A DNA stretch of 7,925 nucleotides from Prado023 sp964638055 (GCA_964638055.1 CAZWXF010000115.1:1-7925); one strand, 5' to 3'; positions 1 through 5,436 are shown, counted from the first letter of the stretch. Program-made: numbers and translations. The notes: generated by a model not told the origin, from the sequence alone.

Positions 1-98
1 GGTCTCGACGGGCTCGACCAGCGGGCACGGGTCTCGACGGGCTCGACCAGCGGGCTCGGGTCTCGACGGGCACGGGGCTCGACGGGCTCGACCGGCAG
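1..98. repeat. Tandem repeat with 29-bp period
   Basis: Two nearly identical 29-bp units lie at 1-29 and 30-58, both starting GGTCTCGACGGGCTCGACC and differing by one base near the end. A third, rearranged copy runs from 59 to about 98. Each unit contains several TCGA palindromes. Similar GGTCTCGAC-A/G-GCTCGACC motifs are, from memory, abundant intergenic repeats in many Actinobacteria. There are no unique spacers of constant length, so this is not a CRISPR array. The array may continue to the left of the window. I see no gene in 1-223. Confidence 0.8.
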
Positions 99-118
99 GT
101 GGGTAGAGACCCCTCGCC

Positions 119-155
119 GGTGGGTCACTCCGCCACCAGCTCGCTGAGACCCACC
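119..155. terminator. Possible second hairpin beyond gap
   Basis: The arms GGTGGGTC (119-126) and GACCCACC (148-155) pair perfectly over 8 bp around a 21-nt loop. No T-tract follows on either strand. It could be a back-up or bidirectional terminator between gap and whatever lies to the left. The long loop makes this uncertain. Confidence 0.3.
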
Positions 156-182
156 ATCGCCTGGTTCGGTTCCGACACGACA

Positions 183-211
183 GGTGGCCGGCCCCAAGGG
201 GACCGGCCACC
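183..211 (-). terminator. Hairpin terminator of gap
   Basis: The arms GGTGGCCGG (183-191) and CCGGCCACC (203-211) form a perfect 9-bp stem. Four further C-G pairs (192-195 with 198-201) extend it around an AA turn, leaving one bulged A. It lies 12 bp past the gap stop codon. No U-tract follows on the minus strand, which is common for actinobacterial terminators. Confidence 0.75.
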
Positions 212-223
212 CGATACCGCTGC

Positions 224-1225
224 TCAGCCCGAGACGACCTTGATCATCTCGACGACCTTGTTGCTGTAGCCCCACTCGTTGTCGTACCACGACACGAGCT
301 TGACGAACGTCGAGTCCAGCGCGATGCCGGCCTCAGCGTCGAACACCGAGGTCAGGGACTCGCCGACGAAGTCGGTCGAGACGACCTTGTCCTCGGTATA
401 GCCCAGCACGCCCTTGAGGACACCCTCGGAGGCGGCCTTCACGGCGGCCTTGATCTCGTCGTAGGACGCGGGGTTCTGCAGCTCGACGGTGAGGTCGACG
501 ACAGAGACGTCCGAGGTCGGCACGCGGAACGCCATGCCGGTCAGCTTGCCGTTGAGCTCGGGAAGCACCTTGCCGACAGCCTTGGCTGCGCCGGTGGAGG
601 ACGGGATGATGTTCTCCAGGATGCCGCGGCCACCGCGCCAGTCCTTCATCGAGGGTCCGTCGACGGTCTTCTGGGTGGCGGTGGCGGCGTGGACCGTCGT
701 CATGAGACCGCGCTTGATCCCGAAGTTGTCGTTGATGACCTTGGCCAGGGGGGCAAGACAGTTCGTCGTGCAGGATGCGTTGGAGATGATCGCCTGACCG
801 GCGTACGAGTCGCTGTTGACGCCGTACACGAACATCGGGGTGCTGTCCTTCGACGGTGCCGAGAGGATGACCTTCTCCGCACCCGCCTGCAGGTGCTTGG
901 AGGCCGAGGCCTCGTCGAGGAACAGGCCGGTCGACTCGACGACGACCGTGGCACCGACGTCACCCCACGCCAAGTTGGCGGGATCGCGCTCAGCGGTCAG
1001 GCGGATCGTGTTGCCATTGACGATGAGGTTGTTGCCGTCGACATCGACGTCACCCTTGAAGCGGCCATGCACGGAGTCGAACTTGAGCATGTAGGCCAGG
1101 TAGTCAGGGGCCAGGAGGTCGTTGATCCCGACGACCTGGACGTCGTCAGGGAAATTCTGGACGGCGGCACGGAACACCATCCGGCCGATGCGGCCGAATC
1201 CGTTGATGCCTACCTTGATGGGCAT
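224..1225 (-). CDS. gap: Glyceraldehyde-3-phosphate dehydrogenase (type I, GapA-like)
   Basis: This 333-residue protein oxidises and phosphorylates glyceraldehyde 3-phosphate to 1,3-bisphosphoglycerate with NAD+ in cytosolic glycolysis. The N-terminal Rossmann motif is KVGINGFGRIGRMVF (residues 4-18). Asn35-Asp36 in GINDLL fits NAD rather than NADP use. The active site is SNASCTTNC, with catalytic Cys152 and partner His179 in TTVHAATATQ, followed by KTVDGPS and the late motif SWYDNEWGYSNKV. Length matches the family. I chose the ATG at 1225 because GGAAGGG sits 6 nt upstream (1232-1238) and translation then begins MPIKVGINGFG; a longer frame to 1261 adds 12 unrelated residues. By recollection the sequence resembles E. 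coli GapA along its whole length (INDLL, YAGQ, NDNFGI, MKDWRGGRG, LPELNGKLTGMAFRVPT) more than the usual actinobacterial enzyme. It stands alone, without pgk or tpiA on either visible side, and ends at a strong hairpin. Confidence 0.97.
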   Translation of the reverse strand: MPIKVGINGFGRIGRMVFRAAVQNFPDDVQVVGINDLLAPDYLAYMLKFDSVHGRFKGDVDVDGNNLIVNGNTIRLTAERDPANLAWGDVGATVVVESTGLFLDEASASKHLQAGAEKVILSAPSKDSTPMFVYGVNSDSYAGQAIISNASCTTNCLAPLAKVINDNFGIKRGLMTTVHAATATQKTVDGPSMKDWRGGRGILENIIPSSTGAAKAVGKVLPELNGKLTGMAFRVPTSDVSVVDLTVELQNPASYDEIKAAVKAASEGVLKGVLGYTEDKVVSTDFVGESLTSVFDAEAGIALDSTFVKLVSWYDNEWGYSNKVVEMIKVVSG

Positions 1226-1456
1226 GTGCTTCCCTTCCATGGATGACAGGGTCTTGAGCAAGCGAAATCGAGACTACCTGCGCGTGTCGGCAGTCGCCTG
1301 CTGGCGGATCGGGCCCTGTCCGGGCCACGGTGAGGTTTGGGGGAATCCTCCCGTAATGGCCGGTGACGCGCACATGACCGGCGCCAAGACGCCCGGGACC
1401 GGCGGAACCAGCGGCCCCTGAGGCCGGCTGCCCGGTCGCGAGGGGAAGGTCCTGGC
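1226..1456 (-). promoter_or_regulatory. gap leader and promoter region, with hairpin
   Basis: This 231-bp spacer must carry the gap promoter. No consensus -35/-10 pair is clear; TAGTCT, about 50 nt before the gap start on the minus strand, is the best -10-like hexamer but lacks a good -35. At 1409-1430 an imperfect hairpin (CAGC/GCTG and GGCC/GGCC, with one bulged G) lies 27 bp after the stop of the upstream small gene and may end its transcript. No gene is seen. Confidence 0.35.
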
Positions 1457-1762
1457 TCAGTAGGTGGGGCGGTGGTAGTAGGTCTGGATCTCCGACCTGC
1501 GGTTGTAGTGGGCCGCGTAGGAGCTCAGGTCGGCCACGAAGGCCAGGATCACGAAGAACCACCCGAACCCGCTCACGTCGCCGCTGTACCAGTCGACCAG
1601 CACGTAGGCCAGCGTCGTGTAGGGCATGAGGAACCAGCCCAGCAACGGCATGACCCAGGAACCGTTGAACGCCTGGGTGATCGCGTCGTTGAACAGGGCC
1701 ATGAAGACCAGGGCGAGCCGCGGGGCGACCGCCCCCAGCAGCAGGACGAAGCAACCGCACAT
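1457..1762 (-). CDS. Small three-helix membrane protein, function unknown
   Basis: This is a 101-residue protein. It begins MCGCFVLLLGAVAPRLALVF and has three hydrophobic stretches at roughly residues 3-24, 37-58 and 65-84. A polar, aromatic tail (NRRSEIQTYYHRPTY) follows. Similar roughly 90-110 residue proteins with an MCGCFVLLLGA-type start and a GWFLMPYTTLAYVL-type middle occur, as I remember, as conserved hypothetical genes in Actinobacteria; no function is known to me. AGGGAG at 1769-1774 lies 6 nt before the ATG and fixes the start at 1762; an in-frame ATG at 1819 would add 19 non-hydrophobic residues without support. It lies 231 bp upstream of gap on the same strand and is divergent from thyX. 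The two vicinal cysteines (residues 2 and 4) at the N terminus are notable. Confidence 0.8.
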   Translation of the reverse strand: MCGCFVLLLGAVAPRLALVFMALFNDAITQAFNGSWVMPLLGWFLMPYTTLAYVLVDWYSGDVSGFGWFFVILAFVADLSSYAAHYNRRSEIQTYYHRPTY

Positions 1763-1895
1763 CGTGGACTCCCTGGTCTCGGCCTGACGTGAGCGGCACC
1801 ACGGTAGTCCGACGCACACCCGGGGCTGGGTCAGGCCCCCCGGGACATACCTCGCGCCTCGCCTGGACGCATCACGCGGCAGGGGTCGAGCGCCA

Positions 1896-2026
1896 GGTCG
1901 GCCGGCGCCGTGAGCGGCGCTCCCCCGGTCGGTCGGTGCCGTAGGGCGCGACGCTGCCAGGGTCGGCCGGTGCCAGGGGGCGCCACGCTCCCCGGTCGGC
2001 CCGTGCGGCCACGACGCACGGCCCCG
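1896..2026. repeat. Four degenerate 31-34 bp tandem repeats upstream of thyX
   Basis: Four units begin with GGTCGG(C/T)C(G/C)GTGC-like sequence at 1896, 1927, 1961 and 1994. Spacings are 31, 34 and 33 bp. Units 1-3 share GGTCGG, then GGTGCC or GGCGCC, then a GGCGC-(G/C)ACGCT-CCCC-like tail; unit 4 is more diverged. The array sits in the intergenic region, not in a convincing reading frame. Variable-number behaviour would be typical, but it cannot be shown from one sequence. Confidence 0.65.
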
Positions 2027-2069
2027 GCACTGCCGCTCGCGGCGCTGCGGAGGCGCGCCGATGGCGAGC

Positions 2070-2090
2070 GGTACGTTGGGCGCCCGTACC
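2070..2090 (+). promoter_or_regulatory. Short inverted repeat just before the thyX ribosome binding site
   Basis: GGTACG (2070-2075) and CGTACC (2085-2090) are perfect inverted arms around a 9-nt centre that itself contains GGCGCC. The right arm ends 4 bp before GGAGG (2095-2099), which is the thyX ribosome binding site, 4 nt from the ATG. It could be an operator or an mRNA hairpin near the start. A 6-bp arm can arise by chance in this GC-rich DNA. Confidence 0.3.
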
Positions 2091-2103
2091 GATCGGAGGT
2101 TGC

Positions 2104-2820
2104 ATGGCCGAGCCGACGTTCCGAAGCGACATCACGGTCGACCTGGTCAAGCACGCGGCCAGCGATGCCGACGTCATCTGGGCCGCCCGGGTCTCGACCA
2201 AGGGCGAGCAGTCGCTGGCCGAGATCGACGCCGACCCGAACCGCTCGGCCGGGCTCATCAACTACCTCATGCGCGATCGCCACGGCTCGCCCTTCGAGCA
2301 CTCGTCGATGACGTTCTTCGTGCAGGGCCCGATCTTCATGTGGCGGGAGCACTTCCGGCACCGCATCGCCTCCTACAACGAGGAGTCGGGCCGGTACAAG
2401 CTGCTCGAGCCCGTCTTCTACGTGCCCGGCCCGCAGCGCCGGCTGGTCCAGGTGGGCAAGCCGGGGGCCTACGAGTTCATCCCCGGCACGCCCGAGCAGC
2501 ACACGGTCGTCGACGAGGCGGTCCGGGCGGCCTGCCGGGGCGCGTACCGGGCCTACGAGGAGATGCTCGAAGCCGGTGTGGCGCGAGAGGTGGCGCGCAT
2601 CGCGCTGCCGCTGAACATCTACTCGTCGGCGTACGTGACGATGAACGCCCGGGCCCTGATGAACTTCCTGTCGCTGCGCCGCAACGTGCCCGAGGCGGCC
2701 TTCCCCAGCTTCCCGCAGCGGGAGATCGAGATGGTGGCGGAGGCCTACGAAGACCTGTGGCGCGAGCTCATGCCCCTGACCCACGCCGCGTTCGTGAAGA
2801 ACGGTCGGGTCGCGCCATAG
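2104..2820 (+). CDS. thyX: Flavin-dependent thymidylate synthase ThyX
   Basis: This 238-residue protein methylates dUMP to dTMP using methylenetetrahydrofolate, with FAD and NADPH as reductants; the family acts as a homotetramer. The signature RHRxxSxNExSxRY is present as RHRIASYNEESGRY at residues 85-98. Other family features are EHSSMTFFVQGPIFMWREH (65-83), REVARIALPLNIYSS (161-175), and MNARALMNFLSLR (180-192), which carries the conserved substrate-binding Arg region. Length is close to that of other actinobacterial ThyX proteins. GGAGG at 2095-2099 supports the ATG at 2104. In several actinomycetes thyX lies beside dapB, dapA and a ribonuclease J gene; here none of these is next to it. 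It stands alone and faces truB across a gene-poor region. No residue of the signature is missing, so it should be active. Confidence 0.97.
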   Translation: MAEPTFRSDITVDLVKHAASDADVIWAARVSTKGEQSLAEIDADPNRSAGLINYLMRDRHGSPFEHSSMTFFVQGPIFMWREHFRHRIASYNEESGRYKLLEPVFYVPGPQRRLVQVGKPGAYEFIPGTPEQHTVVDEAVRAACRGAYRAYEEMLEAGVAREVARIALPLNIYSSAYVTMNARALMNFLSLRRNVPEAAFPSFPQREIEMVAEAYEDLWRELMPLTHAAFVKNGRVAP

Positions 2821-2886
2821 GGTCGGGCGGCCGCTCAGATCGCCTCGCCTCGCCTCCCGCGTCACGACCCCTGCCAGGCACTCAGT

Positions 2887-2903
2887 GGCCAGACCATCTG
2901 ACC
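2887..2903 (+). terminator. Weak candidate terminator of thyX
   Basis: GGCCAGA (2887-2893) pairs with TCTGACC (2897-2903) around a 3-nt loop, with one C-A mismatch. It lies 66 bp after the thyX stop. No T-tract follows. It is the first hairpin I find downstream of thyX, but it is weak. Confidence 0.2.
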
Positions 2904-3188
2904 CTCTCCGGCAGCCCTCAGCAGTGCGCTCGCTTCCTTCGCGAGACGGGATCGTCACGGAGCGCATCAACAACATCACAGCCCGGGACTCCACCCACCT
3001 GCGGATCGGCCGGTGAAGACGATGCGCGACTCTCCGCTGCTCGCCGACAGCACAGAAGCACACGCGTGGCTGGACAGTGGGGCGCCCGAGGTCGTCCTCA
3101 CATTGCGCACGCAGGGCGACACCCGCGCACACTCGCCAGCAGCCCCCAAAGACTCCGGCCGAGTGCCCCCAAGTCAATGACCCACCAT

Positions 3189-3246
3189 CCTCTGACCTGG
3201 ACCGACACCTCCACCAGGACGACACCTGTGGAAGTCAGGTCAGAGG
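3189..3246. other. Two-tier 58-bp hairpin
   Basis: The outer arms CCTCTGACCTG (3189-3199) and CAGGTCAGAGG (3236-3246) pair perfectly over 11 bp. Between them a second stem forms: TCCA/TGGA (3210-3213 with 3229-3232) and CAGG/CCTG (3215-3218 with 3225-3228), with one bulged C and a 6-nt loop. No T-tract lies on either side. It could be a terminator for thyX read-through, a structured RNA, or the remains of a mobile-element end. Confidence 0.6.
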
Positions 3247-3375
3247 CGTGCACGAGGTCCCACGCCGAATTGACCTGCCCTCCGAGCTCTGAGCTCACCC
3301 ACGAGTCTGCCCCGATATCCCCCCTTTGAGACCCGCGCCGGACCAACATGTCGCATCTGCGCTCGATATCCACCC

Positions 3376-3692
3376 TTAGGGGGTCACGCAGGCGGTCCAA
3401 GCGTGGATTCCGAGCGCAAGTCGCTGTTCCGCCGACAAGAAGGTCGCGAGAACGCACATTTCGTGGCAGATTCCGACCGGGCGGGGGCGTTGGTGGATCG
3501 CGGCGGAGCAGAACAGCGCCGCGATGTCCGGCAAGGACAATCTGCTGCTCGGCGCGGGCGAAGTCGCCTCACCCGCCACCGCGGCTCAGCGTCGTGGGCC
3601 CGCTTCCTACGCTGGTACGCCTCATCCTCTTCAAGTCTCGCCTCGAGCTCTGTGGTGCTCATGGGTCCTGACCGCTTCGTCCTCTCCGTCAC
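3376..3692 (-). pseudogene. Frameshifted small gene remnant, unknown function
   Basis: A frame opens with GTG at 3692 or, more likely, ATG at 3662. It reads MSTTELEARLEEDEAYQRRK then RAHDAE, a charged helical start. It then degrades into Arg/Pro-rich sequence, while a second frame on the same strand (about 3579-3376) becomes coding-like: LPDIAALFCSAAIHQRPRP, and later LSAEQRLALGIHAWTACVTP then stop. The switch near 3585 suggests a frameshift. The third minus frame reads ARAEQQIVLAG here and later QVNSAWDLVHASDL near 3265. From memory this vaguely recalls actinobacterial proteins with an EYQRR...LRAAE...SVWDLVN pattern, which would mean an interrupted gene. The GTG at 3692 overlaps the TGA of the preceding minus-strand frame as GTGA. 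Function unknown. Confidence 0.3.
3497..3525. other. Perfect 9-bp hairpin
   Basis: ATCGCGGCG (3497-3505) and CGCCGCGAT (3517-3525) are perfect inverted arms around an 11-nt loop. It lies inside the suspected gene remnant. It may simply reflect two similar Ala/Ile-coding stretches read on opposite strands. Confidence 0.4.
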
Positions 3693-3717
3693 GGAATATG
3701 CTCCGTCACGGAATATG
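3684..3717. repeat. Perfect 17-bp tandem duplication
   Basis: CTCCGTCACGGAATATG occurs twice back to back (3684-3700 and 3701-3717) with no mismatch. Seventeen is not a multiple of three, so a gene crossing it would be frameshifted unless the duplication is old and non-coding. On the minus strand it places two copies of CATATTCCGTGACGGAG just upstream of the ATG at 3662. Confidence 0.9.
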
Positions 3718-3834
3718 CCTCTGCCTCATTCGGGGACCAGGCGCAGTCTCTCGGTCGAGCGGGTTTCGCGGGCTCCGTCGGCGGACTCCCACCGCGCATC
3801 GCCGTGGGACCGATCGAGATCTCCTCGACGGCCA

Positions 3835-4077
3835 TCAGCCCCCTCCGAATCGAATGGGCGACGCTCCAGCAGCGGACCGCCGGACCGCTGCCGACTCGAG
3901 GGCATCGCCTGGCCCGGCGAGCACGACATGCAATGGGACCGCGGGACGGTCCCACCACTCGCCAAGCTCGATCGGCTGCGCCCATTGCTCGACTGCGGAC
4001 TCAAGCGAACGGGCAAGCCATCTGAGCGCGTCGACGCTCGGGTCAGCGAGGATCTGGTCCGGCTCGGGGATGATCAC
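3835..4077 (-). CDS. Hypothetical 80-residue ORF, perhaps a gene fragment
   Basis: A GTG-started frame reads IIPEPDQILADPSVDALRWL, then ARSLESAVEQWAQPIELGEW, WDRPAVPLHVVLAGPGDALE and a poorer tail. Third codon positions are about three quarters G/C and the Trp-rich, acidic composition looks like a real protein, unlike the overlapping frames. I do not recognise the family. No ribosome binding site is evident, and an in-frame TAG lies only about four codons upstream. Another frame on the same strand, starting with ATG at 4133 (MRETFDEFAALCPRA), runs into it, so the original gene may have started there and been frameshifted near 4090. The C-terminal end may likewise continue in the frame that stops at 3689 (MAVEEISIGPTAMRGGSPPT...). 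It is probably a remnant. Confidence 0.35.
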   Translation of the reverse strand: MIIPEPDQILADPSVDALRWLARSLESAVEQWAQPIELGEWWDRPAVPLHVVLAGPGDALESAAVRRSAAGASPIRFGGG

Positions 4078-4242
4078 GACGTCGCCCTAGCCCGCGGGCA
4101 GAGTGCGGCGAACTCATCGAAGGTCTCCCTCATGCGGCAGGGGCCCCGGCAAGTGACCTGTCGGGCACTGTGGAAGTGGCCCAGGGCGGCTCATCTCGAT
4201 CCGGGGTGTGGTGAGCTGCGTTCAAGACCTGGGGGTTGTGAC

Positions 4243-4256
4243 GGCGGCTGACCGCC
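4243..4256 (-). terminator. Weak candidate terminator of truB
   Basis: GGCGG (4243-4247) and CCGCC (4252-4256) form a 5-bp stem with a 4-nt loop, 44 bp past the truB stop. No T-tract follows on the minus strand. It is the best hairpin close to the end of the infB-truB cluster, but it is short. Confidence 0.25.
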
Positions 4257-4299
4257 AGGGATCCACTGCGACGGTGATCTCCGGTCGGCAAGGCGCCCG

Positions 4300-5436
4300 T
4301 CAGGTCCCGGCTGCGTTCGACTCCTGTGGCGCAAGGACTGCGAGGTAGCGCCACATGCCGTCCTCGTCCGCCCGGGCGAGGGCGAGCAGCGACCCGTCCG
4401 GGGCGAGCAGGGCATTCACCTGATCCCTCTGGAGGCCGGTGCCGGCCTGCTCGGTGGTCACGCGCTGCCCGTGACGGACGCGGGCCACGTCGATGTCGTC
4501 CAGGCCCACCACGGGAAAGGCCCGGGCAGCGACCTCGTCGATCGACAGGAGCTGCCAGTGCTCGGCGAGCTGGTCGAGCGGGCGGGCGTCCGCGAGGTCG
4601 AAGACCCCCGACCGGGTGCGCCGCAGGGCTGTCAGGTGACCGCCGACGCCGAGCGCCTGGCCGAGGTCCCGGGCCAGGGCGCGCACGTAAGTACCGGCCG
4701 ACACCGTCACCTCGACATCGAGGTCCAGGGCCGCCAGGTCGGGCGCAGGCCGAATCGCCAGCACGTCGAACCGATGCACGATGACCGGGCGGGCGGGCAG
4801 CTCGACCTGATCACCTGCCCGCACCCGGGCGTGCGCGCGCCTGCCGTCGACCTTGATCGCCGAGACGGCCGAGGGTCGTTGGAGCAGGGGGCCGCGCAGC
4901 CGGGCAACCGCGGCCAGGACGTCGGCGGGGTCGAGCCGGGAGGCATCGGGGCGGGCAGCGGGGAACCGCCTGGTGCCGAGCTCGGCCGTGTCGAGCCGAG
5001 TGGGGTCGGGATGGACGCCGCCAGGCACCGGGGCGGGATCGGAGGCACCGGTTGCGTCGCCCGGGCTCGCGGGTGGGTTCACGTCGGCGGTGAGCCGTTC
5101 GCCCTGCGCGTCGTCGGTCGTCGTGGCCCAGCCCAGCCGGATGGTCGCGGCGTACTCCTTCTCCTGCCCACTGAGGTGCCCGAGCAGGCGTGTCGCCCGA
5201 CCGATCCCCACGACCAGGACACCCGTCGCCATCGGATCGAGAGTGCCGGCGTGCCCGACGCGACGGGTACCGGCGAGCCGACGGACCCGGGCCACGACGT
5301 CGTGCGAGGTCCAGCCCGCGGGCTTGTCCACGAGCAGGACGCCATCGGGCACCGCGCCCGCTCGTTCCACGCCGTCGCCACCGCGACCGGCACTGCTCAC
5401 CCGGAGATCACTCCCCTCGGGCAGGCGACCACCCAT
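4300..5436 (-). CDS. truB: tRNA pseudouridine(55) synthase TruB, with an unusual insertion
   Basis: TruB converts U55 in the T loop of nearly all tRNAs to pseudouridine. The catalytic motif GHAGTLDPMATG gives Asp67. Also present are DGVLLVDKPAGWTSHDVVAR (31-50), SAIKVDGRRAHARVRAG (192-208), GTYVRALARDLG (248-259) and the C-terminal GGHLTALRRTRSG region (265-277). The predicted length of 378 residues exceeds the usual roughly 300. About 12-30 extra residues lie at the N terminus, and about 45-50 extra Pro/Asp/Ala-rich residues lie at about 119-169, between GERLTAD and the ADVLAAVARLRGPL helix. The ATG at 5436 has GAGGG 5 nt upstream (5442-5446). GTG at 5400, preceded by GGGGAG, is a plausible alternative. 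It is the last gene of the infB cluster, separated from rbfA by 273 bp that hold the inverted-repeat element. Confidence 0.95.
   Translation of the reverse strand: MGGRLPEGSDLRVSSAGRGGDGVERAGAVPDGVLLVDKPAGWTSHDVVARVRRLAGTRRVGHAGTLDPMATGVLVVGIGRATRLLGHLSGQEKEYAATIRLGWATTTDDAQGERLTADVNPPASPGDATGASDPAPVPGGVHPDPTRLDTAELGTRRFPAARPDASRLDPADVLAAVARLRGPLLQRPSAVSAIKVDGRRAHARVRAGDQVELPARPVIVHRFDVLAIRPAPDLAALDLDVEVTVSAGTYVRALARDLGQALGVGGHLTALRRTRSGVFDLADARPLDQLAEHWQLLSIDEVAARAFPVVGLDDIDVARVRHGQRVTTEQAGTGLQRDQVNALLAPDGSLLALARADEDGMWRYLAVLAPQESNAAGT

Larger units (their letters stand above)
1763..2103. promoter_or_regulatory. Divergent spacer between the small membrane gene and thyX
   Basis: This 341-bp region should carry promoters for both flanking genes. 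On the minus strand TACCGT (1801-1806), 38 nt before the small gene, has the TAnnnT form, but no matching -35 is seen. On the plus strand TACGTT (2072-2077) is a possible -10 for thyX, again without a good -35. The middle is filled by degenerate repeats, listed separately. I see no credible ORF. Confidence 0.4.
2821..4299. other. Gene-poor, decayed-looking region between thyX and truB
   Basis: About 1.48 kb contains no intact gene that I can recognise. Long open frames exist on both strands but have Ser/Arg/Pro-rich, low-complexity translations typical of frames read across GC-rich DNA. Short stretches on the minus strand do look coding (good amino-acid mix, third positions mostly G/C), but they switch frame or stop, as expected of decayed genes. 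On the plus strand, about 2930-3016 also reads plausibly (GIVTERINNITARDSTHLRIGR then stop), followed by a GTGA-overlapping 55-codon frame; I recognise neither. Hairpins and short duplications listed separately fall inside. This is where ribF would often be found after truB. Confidence 0.6.

Noticed and set aside
1..98. CRISPR array
   Set aside because: The units are contiguous, without unique spacers, and no cas gene is nearby.
125..178. 17-codon minus-strand frame after gap (VSEPNQAMVGLSELVAE)
   Set aside because: The composition looks natural, but it starts with GTG, has no ribosome binding site and lies beyond the gap terminator hairpin.
1831..3225. 464-codon minus-strand open frame
   Set aside because: It is antisense to thyX and is a codon-bias shadow in GC-rich DNA, with Arg/His/Val-rich translation.
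2061..3329. 422-codon plus-strand open frame across thyX
   Set aside because: It overlaps thyX out of frame, and its translation is Arg/Pro/Gly-rich with no recognisable motif. thyX has the family signature and a ribosome binding site.
3934..3954. 8-bp perfect hairpin TGGGACCG/CGGTCCCA as a terminator
   Set aside because: It lies in the middle of the coding-like minus frame (WWDRPAVP) and has no T-tract, so it is probably incidental.
3403..4251. 282-codon plus-strand open frame in the gene-poor region
   Set aside because: Its translation is Ser/Arg-rich and motif-free. It lies codon-for-codon opposite the coding-like minus frame at 3835-4077, as expected of an antisense shadow. No ribosome binding site is evident.
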